A DNA stretch of 33,813 nucleotides from Moorena sp. SS36440bin_2 (GCA_011524395.1 WTKN01000032.1:1-33813), one strand, 5' to 3'. Positions 1-9,540 are shown, counted from the first letter of the stretch. The notes: generated by a model from the letters alone, not told the origin. Program-made: numbers and translations.

Positions 1-326
1 GTGTGGGGTGTGGGGTGTGGGGTGTCAGATCAGCAAGGGTTCTGGTTTCGCTAATTCGCGACTGTATTAAGACTGTATCAATACCATACTAATGCTGTGA
101 GTTCTAATTACTTTTTGGGTATAATAATAAGCTATTTGTTTCTATAGTAATCAATTGCACTAAGGGTAGGCTAGCTTAGGCAAATGCGATCGCATGAGCC
201 TCAGAGACTGGTGATTGAGCCTCTGAGCCTGATCAGCCAAAGTGATCCCACTAGCTCAATGACTTGGACTTATCGGAAAATACCACTTAAACTTTCCCAT
301 AGACGCGCTATGGGAGGAGAACATTT
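1..326. other. Non-coding start of window with GTGTGGG repeats
   Basis: Bases 1-26 are a short tandem array of the heptamer GTGTGGG. The rest is AT-rich and holds a GCGATCGC (HIP1) octamer near 186. I see no convincing gene; a 60-codon open frame from 184 runs into the next gene out of frame and has no family resemblance. The promoter of the downstream toxin-antitoxin pair should lie here. A GGAGGAG ribosome-binding site at about 314-320 fixes the start at 327. Confidence 0.6.
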
Positions 327-713
327 ATGGCAAGCCTTAATCTCAAAGAAGAAGCACGTAAATTAATCGATAAATTACCAGAAGATTTTAGCTGGGCAGA
401 CCTAATACAGGAAATTCACCTCCGCCAAGATCTTAAAACTCAACCTGCTGACAGCAAAGAAGATCGAAAGATACCTGTAGTAACAGCTATCTTCGATGGT
501 GAGGTTTTACGCTTAGAGCGAACTGTTAATCTAGAACCGGGCAAGCGCTACGCGATCGCTATTGAGACAGAAGTGAAAGCAGTTACTAGCCAAAATGCCT
601 GGGATGTATTAGAAGCTTTTGCCGGAACAGTTGAAGCACCATCAGACTGGGCTATGGAACATGACCATTATTTGTATGGTACGCCTAAGTCTAATCTTGA
701 GGATGAGCTATGA
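327..713 (+). CDS. Putative antitoxin of a VapBC-like pair
   Basis: A 128-residue soluble protein. The N-terminal 35 residues (LKEEARKLIDKLPEDFSWAD) look like the short helical segment seen in cyanobacterial antitoxin-like proteins encoded next to PIN-domain toxins. The rest is acidic and I cannot place it. The start is supported by a strong GGAGGAG site about 7 bases upstream. The stop overlaps the start of the PIN gene (ATGA at 710-713), which indicates translational coupling and a two-gene operon. The antitoxin role is inferred from order, size, overlap and partner; no recognisable AbrB, RHH or HTH DNA-binding motif is visible, so autoregulation cannot be claimed. Confidence 0.6.
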   Translation: MASLNLKEEARKLIDKLPEDFSWADLIQEIHLRQDLKTQPADSKEDRKIPVVTAIFDGEVLRLERTVNLEPGKRYAIAIETEVKAVTSQNAWDVLEAFAGTVEAPSDWAMEHDHYLYGTPKSNLEDEL

Positions 714-1126
714 TTGGGGAGCGGTTGTTCTTGGACACGGCTTTTATCCAAGCTTTGTTAAATAAACGCGACCAATACCATCACAAAGCACTGAAATTAC
801 TGCCTAGACTAAAAAATGCTAAGGAGGTATGGGTTACTGAAGCTGTGCTAACAGAAGTTGGTAATGCTTTGAGTGCGGTTAATCGCGTGATAGCAGTTAA
901 GTTTATTCAACAGTGTTACGAGACAAAAAATATCTATGTTGTTAGTGTAGATACACCACTTTTACAACGTGCCTTACAACTATATTACGATCGTTCTGAT
1001 AAAACTTGGGGTCTAACTGACTGTATTTCATTTGCTGTTATGAAAGAACAAGGTTTAACAGATGCTTTAACTACGGATAAGCACTTTGTCCAAGCTGGTT
1101 ATCGAGCTTTGATGCTTGATAAGTAA
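710..1126 (+). CDS. PIN-domain ribonuclease toxin, VapC-like
   Basis: 138 residues, the usual length of a single PIN domain. The four acidic positions expected of a PIN nuclease are present in order: D9 in LFLDTAF, E49 in LTEVGN, D104 in GLTDCISF and D123 in TTDKHF. PIN toxins cut RNA, often tRNA or rRNA, using Mg2+ or Mn2+ held by these carboxylates. The gene overlaps the upstream putative antitoxin by four bases. The RNA target cannot be told from sequence. The GLTDCISFAVM segment is typical of this cyanobacterial PIN subgroup. Confidence in the fold is high; toxicity is inferred from family and context. Confidence 0.85.
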   Translation: MIGERLFLDTAFIQALLNKRDQYHHKALKLLPRLKNAKEVWVTEAVLTEVGNALSAVNRVIAVKFIQQCYETKNIYVVSVDTPLLQRALQLYYDRSDKTWGLTDCISFAVMKEQGLTDALTTDKHFVQAGYRALMLDK

Positions 1127-1261
1127 AAAACTAATTATCAGGGAACATAACCGATAGTAGGTAGTAGGTAATTTAGCAGGATAGTATTTGCTCATATCGC
1201 CAACCTCGGCCTTTCGGCTAAGCTAAGCGAACAACATTCTTAATTCTTAATTCTGCATTCT
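1127..1261. other. Short intergenic region with dispersed-repeat fragment
   Basis: The region lies between convergent genes. At about 1207-1232 is a GC-rich piece (GGCCTTTCGGCTAAGCTAAG) related to other short repeats in the window, such as those near 10054, 22686 and 30152. The end (1238-1268) has the tandem motif TTCTTAATTC/TTCATTC, into which the stop of the downstream minus-strand gene falls. Confidence 0.4.
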
Positions 1262-4200
1262 TCATTCTTCCAGCAAGCAATCACAAAACTCCTTCAGTTC
1301 AGGATTAACAGAACTATTCCTGAAATAACTACCTAGCCAAGCACAACCCCTAGCTAAGAGTCCATTTAGGGTGTCCACCCGCCACAGCTTGACGGTATCA
1401 CCGTCTATGGTAGCCAGTTGCGTCCCATCTGGGTTGAAAACCAGCCGAATCCCCTCAAATTGGCCAATTTGCCGACCCCTTAAATCCCACAAGCGCACGG
1501 TACAGTCATCTCCAGCGCTAGCCACCAATTGACCATTCGGGCTAAATTCCACCTGGTTAACGTTACCTTGATGCCCTGTAAATTGTTGGAATTCCCCAGT
1601 GTTGAGATCCCACAACCTCACGATTCCATACTCTCCAGCACTAGCGAGCAGCTGACCATCCTGGCTAAATTTTACCTGGTTAACCTTACCCTGATGCCTC
1701 TGAAATTGTTGGAATTCCCCAGTGTTGAGATCCCACAACCTCAGGATTCCGTATTCTCCAGCGCTAGCGAGTAGTTGACTATCCCGACTAAATTCCACCT
1801 GGTCAATCGAACCCTGATGCCCCTTCAAGGTTTGGAATTCCCCAGTGTTGAGATTCCACAATCTCACGATTCTGTCCTCTCCAGCGCTAGCGAGTAGCTG
1901 ACCATCCTGGCTAAATTCTAGCTGCCTTACCCAACCCCGATGCCCCTTCAATGGTTGGCATTGCCTAGTGTTGAGATACCACAACCTCACGATTCCGTCC
2001 TCTCCAGCGCTAGCGAGCAGCTGACCATCCTGGCTAAATTCCAGCTGCTCAATCCAACCGTAATGTCCCTTCAATTCCTGAACTTGCCTAGTGTTGACAT
2101 CCGATAACTTCACGATTCCGTCAATTCCAGCACTAGCGAGCACCTGACCATCCCGGCTAAATTTCACTTGCTTAACCCAACCCTGATGCCCTGTTAATTC
2201 CTGGGATTGCCCAATGTTAACATCCGACAACCTCACGATTCCGTCCTCTCCAGCGCTAGCGAGCAGCTGACCATCTCGGCTAAATTCCACCTGCCTCACC
2301 AAACCTTCATGCCCCTTAAATTCCTGGGATTGCCAAGTGTTGACATTCCACAACCTCACGATTCCATCAACTCCAGCGCTAGCGAGCAGCTGACCATCCC
2401 GGCTAAATTTCACTTGGTAAATTTTACCCTCATGCTTCCCAAGTCTAGGCTCCTGAATGTGGTCAAGAATCATTTGTAAAGCGAGTATTGGAGTAGCAGC
2501 GGGATAGTCTTTCAAGGGAGTATGTTTGGTGACCATTGCTTTCAATGCTTTCCCGGTCTCCATAGCTGCTACTAAGGCATCAAAGGGGCTATAGTTAAAT
2601 TGATTAAGATGTGTAACTCCTGCTCGTTCTAGTTTTATTTCTTCTTGTTTTAATTGCTGAAAAATCCGCTTTTTTTTATCAGAATTTAGCAAATTTATTT
2701 TTATATTATTCTTATATAATTTATCAATTATTAATGCTAAATAATTATTAATTAACTGATAGCCGTATTCCGATCCTATTTGAAGATAATATAATAAATA
2801 TGAAGCCACTAATATATCCAAAATTATCCTTATTTGATCTGGATATAAGGTTAAAGTAGTAGCTAATTCAGTCTCGGTTTTTATGGGTCTCAGTTGCTTA
2901 TCATCAGTCAATAGAAATAACAATTTCCAGGTAGTTTCTCGGTGCTGTGGTCCACAATCGGTAACCACAGCCTCCAGATAACGCTCTACTAGTTTTGCCT
3001 TATAGCCCCGTTGCTGATACCTCTCCAAGGTCACAATTCCCTCGGTTTCTAATTGCGCTCCCACCATCTGCAACTCAATCGGACGCACTTCTCCCGTTTC
3101 TGCTGCTAAATCCGCCACCAATTGATCAATTAGCTGTGGTTCTAAGGAAAACTTAGCCTGCTCCGTTAACTGTTTAATCACCGCTTTGGCCTGGGGCTGA
3201 TAAAAATTTTCTAAGTAATAGAGAACATCCTTGCTGAGAATATCATTATTGACTACATCTAAACTAATCAGCCGATCGTTACACTCTAATAAATTAGATA
3301 TATAATCTGAGCGTAATGCGAGAATCACCTTTACTGATTCCAGGGTTAGACAGTCTTTTATGAATTGATAAAAAACTCGCCGTTGCTGTGGGTTATGATA
3401 CTCAACGAAAAATTCCTCAAACTGATCAAAAATTAGAACAGTAAGTCGATTATTGTCACCATTTTCTCGCAACTGATGGAGAAGTTTTTCCAGATTTTCT
3501 TCCCTTTCTATCCTCTCTTCCCACTCTCCTTTGTTCTTTGTTTCAATTATCATTTGAGTTAACCTATATTCCCACTGGGAATAAAACTTCAGCAAAACCG
3601 GATAAACATCCCGACCTGCAACACTCTCTTGCTGTAATTTAGGAATTAAACCATACTCCAGTAGAAAACTTTTTCCTACACCGGAGGAGCCACAAATTAC
3701 CGTTAGTTTGTGATCACAGCTACCAACACGCTCAACTAAGTCATTAATCGCTTGCTCTCGACCAGAGCCAACAATTTGATCAGCCACAATTCGCTGCTTT
3801 TCTTCTGGCGTTGCCTGAGTATCCTTGATTAGTTGATTGAGGTACAATCGACTAGTACCAACAAATGCCCGAAACCGGAACTGATACTCGATTAATTGCT
3901 GGTATGCCTTAACTGAGGAGGCTCTTTGATAATCTTCTTGGTCAAAGTAGAGCTGTCGCAATTCTTTGAGAATTTGAATATATAGGTAGGGATTAAACTT
4001 AGGATTGGTTTGGTATTTGGCAAGCTCAAGATGGGCAATCCCTTCCTGGGGTTGACCGAGATGCTTGTAGGCTCTGCCTAAGGATAAGCGATACCAACCT
4101 TGATGAATTTCCCACGCCCAGTCCAACTGCTCCCAGCTCAGGTCACCAGGGAATTCAACAGAATACTGGGCATCGGTAAGGATATCCAGTGCTTTAGTGG

Positions 4201-5380
4201 CCAAGTCTTTGACCCGATGCCATTGGGAGCGAGCGATGGCTACTTCTGCCGCTAGAAAGCCGTAATCATGGGCAAGCCAGATTGGGTTGGGATATTCCTG
4301 ATGAAGGGTTAAAGCTTTTTTCCCTAACTCCTCCAACTCATCCCATCGCCCTAGTCTTTGTAGAATTTCTCCTAAGGGATTGATAAACTTAGCCACTAAG
4401 TCGGGACGCTTAGCTTGCTCAAAGGCCTTATGCGATCGCACAAAATAGTCCCTAGCCCGTAGGTAATTTTCCTTATCCTGATTCCGGTCTTGTCCGGCAT
4501 AGGTATGGTACAATTCCCCCATATAGAATAGAACACATCCGTATCGGATCAGATGTTCGGGGTCGGGAAACAGGTAAACTGGCAGGAGAGGTTTCCACAA
4601 GTCTAAACTTCTTTGGTAATGCTCCTCGGACTGGTTGAGACCATCGGGAATTCCTCGACCTAGGATAAATTCCAGACTCGCTTCTAAATCTGGCGCTAAT
4701 TCTACCTGCCGATGTTGCAACTCAAGCCAAGCTCGGCGTAAGTCAGCCAGCTGCTGGTTACTGAGATTCTGTCCATGGTCAAGACTCCCAGGGGCTCCAG
4801 CGGCTAAGACTTGAGTAAACCCAAGATCAGTAACCTGTTCGATAAATTCAATTAGGTAAGCGGTAGAGATTTCAAACTCCAGGGGTGAACCGGTTACCCA
4901 ACTTGCCAAATCCCTGGCAGAGTGCAGGAATTGGGAATAGACTTGATCATCTACCCAAAATAGGATGGGTAAATGGAACTGTTTGCGAAACTCTTCCCGG
5001 ACTTCATTGGCTAGTTTGAGCAGTTGCTCAAGATCCCTCACCACCTCAAAGCCGTAAACCATAATCCCTTGGGGCTGTTTTTCTCCCAGTTGGGTTTGAC
5101 AGCTGGTGTATAGGGTTGTGTATAGGTCGGTGATATCCGGAGTGAGCTCAATCTGGCAAATCTCTATGGAACAAACCTCTGTCAGCTGTTGAATCAAGTG
5201 GTCTCGCAACTGGGTATAATTACAATGGCCAAAAAATAAGGAAAATTCCTTGACACTGACTCCCATTTGAATTACCAAAGCCAGCTGCTCCAATAGCTGT
5301 TGGTTATAAGCCTGTTGATGATCAGCCTGTTGTTTATAAACTTGTTGATGATCAGCCTGTTTGTTAAGATTAGTCATCAA
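1262..5380 (-). CDS. STAND-family ATPase with C-terminal WD40 propeller
   Basis: 1372 residues. Order: an N-terminal region (about 1-180) I do not recognise, a helical TPR-like region (about 270-500), a P-loop ATPase, then WD40 blades. Walker A is GSSGVGKSF at about residues 560-568 and Walker B is LIFDQFEEFF at about 650, a form typical of STAND/nSTAND1 ATPases. The last 400 residues hold eight good WD40 blades and a degenerate ninth, with the recurring core DGQLLASAGEDGIVRLW. Such proteins are signalling or defence switches: ligand sensing by the repeats drives nucleotide-dependent oligomerisation. No enzymatic effector domain is recognisable, so the unassigned N-terminus may be the effector or adaptor. 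The blades are strikingly alike at DNA level. Start ATG at 5380; Gln-rich first 30 residues. Confidence 0.88.
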   Translation of the reverse strand: MMTNLNKQADHQQVYKQQADHQQAYNQQLLEQLALVIQMGVSVKEFSLFFGHCNYTQLRDHLIQQLTEVCSIEICQIELTPDITDLYTTLYTSCQTQLGEKQPQGIMVYGFEVVRDLEQLLKLANEVREEFRKQFHLPILFWVDDQVYSQFLHSARDLASWVTGSPLEFEISTAYLIEFIEQVTDLGFTQVLAAGAPGSLDHGQNLSNQQLADLRRAWLELQHRQVELAPDLEASLEFILGRGIPDGLNQSEEHYQRSLDLWKPLLPVYLFPDPEHLIRYGCVLFYMGELYHTYAGQDRNQDKENYLRARDYFVRSHKAFEQAKRPDLVAKFINPLGEILQRLGRWDELEELGKKALTLHQEYPNPIWLAHDYGFLAAEVAIARSQWHRVKDLATKALDILTDAQYSVEFPGDLSWEQLDWAWEIHQGWYRLSLGRAYKHLGQPQEGIAHLELAKYQTNPKFNPYLYIQILKELRQLYFDQEDYQRASSVKAYQQLIEYQFRFRAFVGTSRLYLNQLIKDTQATPEEKQRIVADQIVGSGREQAINDLVERVGSCDHKLTVICGSSGVGKSFLLEYGLIPKLQQESVAGRDVYPVLLKFYSQWEYRLTQMIIETKNKGEWEERIEREENLEKLLHQLRENGDNNRLTVLIFDQFEEFFVEYHNPQQRRVFYQFIKDCLTLESVKVILALRSDYISNLLECNDRLISLDVVNNDILSKDVLYYLENFYQPQAKAVIKQLTEQAKFSLEPQLIDQLVADLAAETGEVRPIELQMVGAQLETEGIVTLERYQQRGYKAKLVERYLEAVVTDCGPQHRETTWKLLFLLTDDKQLRPIKTETELATTLTLYPDQIRIILDILVASYLLYYLQIGSEYGYQLINNYLALIIDKLYKNNIKINLLNSDKKKRIFQQLKQEEIKLERAGVTHLNQFNYSPFDALVAAMETGKALKAMVTKHTPLKDYPAATPILALQMILDHIQEPRLGKHEGKIYQVKFSRDGQLLASAGVDGIVRLWNVNTWQSQEFKGHEGLVRQVEFSRDGQLLASAGEDGIVRLSDVNIGQSQELTGHQGWVKQVKFSRDGQVLASAGIDGIVKLSDVNTRQVQELKGHYGWIEQLEFSQDGQLLASAGEDGIVRLWYLNTRQCQPLKGHRGWVRQLEFSQDGQLLASAGEDRIVRLWNLNTGEFQTLKGHQGSIDQVEFSRDSQLLASAGEYGILRLWDLNTGEFQQFQRHQGKVNQVKFSQDGQLLASAGEYGIVRLWDLNTGEFQQFTGHQGNVNQVEFSPNGQLVASAGDDCTVRLWDLRGRQIGQFEGIRLVFNPDGTQLATIDGDTVKLWRVDTLNGLLARGCAWLGSYFRNSSVNPELKEFCDCLLEE
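1470..2430 (-). repeat. Array of near-identical WD40-coding repeats (period about 123 bp)
   Basis: Eight tandem copies of about 123 bp code for WD40 blades. On the plus strand, blocks such as CTCCAGCGCTAGCGAGCAGC recur almost unchanged in each unit. Nucleotide identity between units is far higher than needed to keep the WD40 fold, which suggests recent duplication or gene conversion. Variable positions cluster in the short stretches between conserved cores. Confidence 0.85.
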
Positions 5381-6551
5381 GTTATCGCAATGGGTGTAAT
5401 CGTGTTTCCAAATTCAAGGGAGGAAGCAATGCAGCGCTGACCTGAGAGTAAGCAGTGCAGTCTGGAGGCTTCCTACCGGGAGAACCCAGGTAGCAACCGA
5501 GGTGAGCCACACAGACCCACAACCATGAGCAGCTGGCGTGATTTGCCCCATGAGGAACTGCATTAATACAGAGTAAGGTGGGGACCGAGGTTACCCACAC
5601 ACAAACTAAACCACTCGTTATTGCATCAAGACAATCCAGCTAATTTGCAGCTAAAAATTATCATTTCTTAAAAGTTTTCTTTTTTCTCTCCCTCTAGGTC
5701 GTCCCATATGTGACACAGATATAAAAAACCTAACCCTGTGAGGAGGGTGGGGAGGCTGGGAGGTTATTGTAAGCTCGTTTTTTTTAAAATAAAGGGTAAT
5801 TGACAAATCACTATTAAGCCTAAAGTTCTTAATTAACGGCAATGCTACCCTATAAATCTATTATGTCTCAATGTTTTAGAATTAACTACTTCGAAGGTCA
5901 AAAAAGTACTCTTCGAAGGGATAAAAAGCCAAAATAAGCAGCAATTGGCAGTTTTCAAAAAAGTCTAGTAGCGCATTTTACATAAATCTAGGATTTTTAT
6001 TTGAGATGTAAACATGGGATTGATAGAAAAAGCGATCCAGATAGGGAAAACGGAACTTCGTATCAGTAGGAAAGAGCTCCGAAAGGTTTGTGATGTGCTG
6101 ATAAATCAGCAAGATTGTTCATTACCTACTTATAAATGCTATAGCAAGTCTTATACCCATGAGGTACAAATTTTTAGGTTTTAGGTTTTAGGTTTTAGGT
6201 TTTAGGGAGCAGGGAGCAGGGAGCAGGGAGCAGGGAGCAGGGAGCAGATAAGAGGCAAGAGGCAAGAGGTAAGAGGCAAGAGGCAAGAGGCAAGAGGCAA
6301 GAGGTAAGAGGTAAGAGGTAAAAAAATATTTGTACTTCTTAGCTATGAGAAACGCTATATATCCGATGCAAGTAACGTTGGTGAGAGAAATTTGTACAAC
6401 TACCAATTACAATTACCAAATGGTATTCCCTCTATGGCTAATGGCTAAGTGATCCAACTATCCTTGAGATTATTTATGAGTAAGGTGTAAAGTCTAAGTT
6501 AACCCAGAATCAGGGTTGGTTGGGAGCAACTTATCATAACTCATTTATCCA
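5381..6551. other. Long intergenic region with repeats; no convincing gene
   Basis: 5400-5580 holds a degenerate copy of a dispersed repeat also found at 7815-7925; both share CACACAGACCCAC, CATGAGC and ACTGCAT blocks. Around 5888-5920 TTCGAAG occurs twice about 25 bp apart, which could be a regulatory direct repeat. A small open frame at 6014-6184 (56 codons, Lys/Glu-rich) ends inside the tandem repeats and has no clear ribosome-binding site, so I do not call it. 6176-6320 is tandem heptamer repeat. The promoter of the downstream creatininase-fold gene lies in about 6400-6550. Confidence 0.5.
6174..6320. repeat. Three consecutive heptamer tandem repeats
   Basis: Three different 7-bp arrays follow one another: TTTTAGG (about four units, 6177-6205), GAGCAGG (about six units, 6207-6246) and AGAGGCA/AGAGGTA (about ten units, 6249-6319). 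These are short tandemly repeated repetitive (STRR) sequences, common between genes in filamentous cyanobacteria. The same heptamers recur elsewhere in the window. Confidence 0.85.
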
Positions 6552-7361
6552 ATGCATAATTTCATTCCTCCGGAACGATTTTTCCCTTATCTGACCTGGA
6601 CTGATATCGAACAGATGCCAGACAAAGAAAATGTTGTGATTATTCAGCCGGTCGCTTCCATTGAGCAGCATGGCCCCCATTTACCGCTGATTGTAGATGC
6701 GGCAATTGGGGTGGGAGTCTTGGGCAAAGCCTTAGGCTGCTTAGACCCAGAAATCCCTGCTTATGCTTTGCCTCCCCTTTATTACGGCAAATCCAATGAG
6801 CATTGGCATTTTCCTGGCACCATTACCCTTAGTGCTCAAACCTTGCTAGCGGTGCTGATGGAAATGGCTGATAGTATCTATCGGTGTGGGTTTCGGAAGT
6901 TAGTACTGATGAATTCCCATGGCGGACAACCCCAAGTGATGGAAATTGCTGCACGGGATATTCACCAGAAGCATGAAGATTTTATGGTATTCCCCTTGTT
7001 TACCTGGGGCGTGCCTAACATGGCCAAGGAATTAGCCACCGAGAAAGAATTAGAATTAGGGATTCATGGGGGGGATTTAGAAACTAGTCTCATGCTCTGT
7101 CTACTCCCCGGTCAAGTGAAAATGGATCGGGCAGTAAAGGAATATCCCCAAGGGTTGCCCGAGGATAGTCTATTGAGTATGGAAGGTAAATTGCCCTTTG
7201 CTTGGCTGACCAAGGGGTTGACTCAGAGTGGAGTACTCGGGGATGCCACAGCAGCAACTGAGGAAAAAGGCGATCGCTTATTAGCCTCTCTTTGTGATGG
7301 TTGGGTAAACGTGATTCGCGATATCTATCGGTTTCAGCAGCCTGATGTGAGGAAGAGGTGA
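6552..7361 (+). CDS. Creatininase-family metal-dependent amidohydrolase
   Basis: 269 residues, the standard family length. Metal-ligand motifs are intact: E38 and H40 in SIEQHGPHLPL, D49 in VDA, H123 in NSHGGQ and E177 in HGGDLETS. The family hydrolyses small cyclic or linear amides (creatinine, FAPy compounds in riboflavin/F420 pathways, mycofactocin precursor cleavage by MftE). The cyanobacterial members are mostly uncharacterised, so the substrate is unknown. No RiPP or flavin-pathway gene lies beside it to suggest one. The ATG start follows AT-rich DNA without a strong Shine-Dalgarno site; the reading frame and N-terminal homology (FFPYLTWTDIEQMP) support it. Confidence 0.88.
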   Translation: MHNFIPPERFFPYLTWTDIEQMPDKENVVIIQPVASIEQHGPHLPLIVDAAIGVGVLGKALGCLDPEIPAYALPPLYYGKSNEHWHFPGTITLSAQTLLAVLMEMADSIYRCGFRKLVLMNSHGGQPQVMEIAARDIHQKHEDFMVFPLFTWGVPNMAKELATEKELELGIHGGDLETSLMLCLLPGQVKMDRAVKEYPQGLPEDSLLSMEGKLPFAWLTKGLTQSGVLGDATAATEEKGDRLLASLCDGWVNVIRDIYRFQQPDVRKR

Positions 7362-7368
7362 TTGCTTA

Positions 7369-7540
7369 GGGAATCGGGAATCGGGAATCGGGAATCGGGA
7401 ACAGGGAACAGCGGATCTTGGCATGCTGCGCCCTTGTCCCATAGTGCGGCATCGCTTTTATGATACTGTTTTCGTCAATTTTTCTGCCCTGAGCCGAAGC
7501 TCCCTGTTGCGAAGTTGCTCACAACTTTAGGCTGAATTAA
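7369..7540. repeat. GGGAATC tandem repeat and flanking spacer
   Basis: 7372-7400 is about four units of GGGAATC followed by GGGAACAG, another STRR array directly after the creatininase-fold gene. The remaining spacer up to the tRNA has no gene that I can support. Confidence 0.7.
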
Positions 7541-7621
7541 TGCGGATGGCGAGACTCGAACTCGCATGGCTTTCGCCACACGCCCCTCAAGCGTGCGTGT
7601 CTACCATTCCACCACATCCGC
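7541..7621 (-). tRNA. tRNA-Leu (anticodon GAG)
   Basis: Read on the minus strand this is a class II tRNA. Acceptor stem GCGGATG/CATCCGC and T stem GCGAG/CTCGC (loop TTCGAGT) are perfectly paired. The anticodon stem CACGC/GCGTG is also perfect, with loop TTGAGGG placing GAG at positions 34-36. The long variable arm TGGC-GAAA-GCCA is characteristic of leucine. The discriminator is A and CCA is not encoded, as usual in cyanobacteria. Confidence 0.96.
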
Positions 7622-8193
7622 GTTTTACTAACCATTTAGTAGGATACCATACAACAGGACGAAGCTGCAAAGCGTAAATCAGAAAATGCTGTCAAAATTG
7701 AATTGACGGGTAAACCCAATTTGGGCATCATAGCACTAGGCATTAGCTATGAATACCTAAAACTTAGCATCTTATAGCATTTATCAATTGGGTGAGGTAC
7801 AATTTCTGGGTTTTAGGGAGCAGCGATGCAGCTTCGGAACAGGGGGTTTCCACGGGGCAAACAGCGGTGCGGAAACAAGTTCCGCACACAGACCCATGCG
7901 CCATGAGCGACTGCATCAAGACGGGAGTAGGCAGTAGGGAGCTTCCGAGGGAAGGGATCCCCCCTAACCCCCCTTATTAAGGGGGGGAATAGCGTCGGGA
8001 GCAGGGAGTGATAAAAAATCATCTGTACCTCACTCGTGATCAGAATTACTAGAGTTTATAAACTATGTTACTCATCTGGCTTCCGACACTTCCGACACTT
8101 CCGACACTTCCGACACTTCCCACACTTCCCACACCTCCCCATCAATTCTAGTTTTAAATCTCAACTAAAAACTCTATATAACCAACCTATTCT
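7622..8193. other. Intergenic region with palindromic repeats; accC promoter region
   Basis: 7815-7930 carries a dispersed repeat containing GCGATGCAGC and ACTGCATCAAGACGGGAG ends with inner inverted blocks (GCGGAAAC / GTTCCGC near 7866-7885). 7965-7987 is a hairpin-forming CCCCCCTTATTAAGGGGGGG. 8082-8145 is a direct-repeat array just before accC. No gene is supported. The promoter of accC should lie in 8030-8190, partly displaced by or embedded in the repeats. Confidence 0.5.
8082..8145. repeat. ACTTCCGAC tandem direct repeats upstream of accC
   Basis: About six units of the 9-mer ACTTCCGAC, decaying to ACTTCCCAC toward the gene, end about 50 bp before the accC start codon. They may be plain STRR DNA or may affect transcription; nothing in the sequence decides. 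Confidence 0.75.
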
Positions 8194-9540
8194 ATGAAAT
8201 TTTCAAAGATCTTAATTGCCAATCGTGGGGAAATTGCCTTACGGATTATCCGAACCTGTGAGGAGATGGGGATTCCCACCGTTGCCGTTCACTCGACCAT
8301 TGACCAACATGCTCTTAATGTCCAACTGGCAGATGAAGCGGTTTGTATCGGGGATCCCCCCAGCAGCAAAAGTTATTTAAATATACCTAATATTATTGCT
8401 GCAGCCCTCACTCGCAACGCCACTGCCATTCATCCAGGCTATGGTTTCCTATCAGAAAATGCCCGTTTTGCTGAAATCTGTGCTGATCATCAGATTTCTT
8501 TCATCGGTCCTACCCCAGAAGCAATCCGGGCGATGGGAGATAAATCTACAGCCAAAGAAACCATGCAACGAGCGGGTGTGCCCACAGTGCCCGGAAGTGA
8601 TGGATTAGTCAGCTCTGAGGAAGAAGCTCATGCGATCGCACGTCAAATTGGCTATCCTGTCATGATTAAAGCCACGGCTGGTGGTGGAGGAAGGGGTATG
8701 CGCCTGGTACAGGATGACAGCCAATTGATTAAACTCTTCCGAGCTGCTCAAGGGGAAGCCCAAGCTGCCTTTGGTAATGGCGGGGTATATATTGAAAAAT
8801 TTATTCAACGCCCTCGCCATATCGAGATTCAAATTTTAGCTGATAGTCACGGCAATGCAATTCACTTGGGTGAGCGAGACTGCTCGATCCAACGGCGTCA
8901 CCAAAAGCTACTGGAAGAAGCCCCTAGCCCAGTGCTTGACCCAGAATTGCGGGCAAAAATGGGTAATGCTGCGGTAATGGCCGCTAAGTCGATCAATTAC
9001 GTCGGAGTTGGCACAGTAGAGTTTCTATTAGATGCCTCTGGTGAGTTCTACTTTATGGAAATGAACACCCGAATTCAGGTAGAACACCCAGTCACCGAGA
9101 TGGTTACCGGTCTAGACTTGATCGCCGAACAAATTAAAATTGCTCAAGGGGAGAAACTAAGCCTGACCCAAGACCAAATTACTCTAAAAGGTCACGCCAT
9201 CGAATGTCGGATCAATGCTGAAGACCCTGACCACGCTTTCCGTCCCCAACCAGGACGAATTAGTGCTTACCTACCACCAGGAGGACCAGGGGTGCGCATG
9301 GATTCCCATGTTTACCCCGATTACGAAATTCCCCCCTACTACGACTCTCTGATTGGGAAATTAATCGTTTGGGGTCCCACCCGTGATGCTGCCATTCAGC
9401 GCATGAAACGAGCCTTAAGGGAGTGTGCCATTACCGGAGTCACCACCACCCTGACTTTCCATCAAAAAATCCTAGAGACACCAGCTTTTCTTGAGGGTCA
9501 GGTCTATACCAATTTTGTTGAGAAGGAAATGATGACCTGA
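8194..9540 (+). CDS. accC: Biotin carboxylase subunit of acetyl-CoA carboxylase
   Basis: 448 residues, full length for AccC. The N-terminal fold begins [20 protein letters not shown]. The glycine-rich ATP loop GGGGRGMR is in the central ATP-grasp domain, followed by the biotin carboxylase signature HIEIQILAD and the catalytic [15 protein letters not shown]. It carboxylates the biotin of BCCP using ATP and bicarbonate, the first step of fatty-acid synthesis. As in most cyanobacteria it stands alone here, not beside accB. The ATG at 8194 begins the conserved [13 protein letters not shown]; no strong Shine-Dalgarno site is visible. All catalytic motifs are intact, and the gene should be essential. 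Confidence 0.97.
   Translation: MKFSKILIANRGEIALRIIRTCEEMGIPTVAVHSTIDQHALNVQLADEAVCIGDPPSSKSYLNIPNIIAAALTRNATAIHPGYGFLSENARFAEICADHQISFIGPTPEAIRAMGDKSTAKETMQRAGVPTVPGSDGLVSSEEEAHAIARQIGYPVMIKATAGGGGRGMRLVQDDSQLIKLFRAAQGEAQAAFGNGGVYIEKFIQRPRHIEIQILADSHGNAIHLGERDCSIQRRHQKLLEEAPSPVLDPELRAKMGNAAVMAAKSINYVGVGTVEFLLDASGEFYFMEMNTRIQVEHPVTEMVTGLDLIAEQIKIAQGEKLSLTQDQITLKGHAIECRINAEDPDHAFRPQPGRISAYLPPGGPGVRMDSHVYPDYEIPPYYDSLIGKLIVWGPTRDAAIQRMKRALRECAITGVTTTLTFHQKILETPAFLEGQVYTNFVEKEMMT

Noticed and set aside
1529-2479. Plus-strand frames inside the WD40 repeats
   Set aside because: They are reverse-strand shadows of the repeated WD40 code and repeat with the same period.
5382-5842. Minus-strand frames of 63-72 codons
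   Set aside because: Low-complexity or repeat-derived, no ribosome sites, no family features.
6014-6184. Small 56-codon gene (MGLIEKAIQIGKTELRIS...)
   Set aside because: No clear ribosome site, no family resemblance, and the stop lies inside a tandem repeat. It could be a gene remnant, but I cannot support it.
6174-6320. Possible CRISPR array
   Set aside because: Units are 7 bp and contiguous with no spacers of regular length; the same applies to the arrays at 19085-19125 and 22388-22437. No cas gene is present.
7541-7621. tRNA-Leu as attachment site of an integrated element
   Set aside because: No integrase gene and no second copy of the tRNA 3' end are visible in the window.
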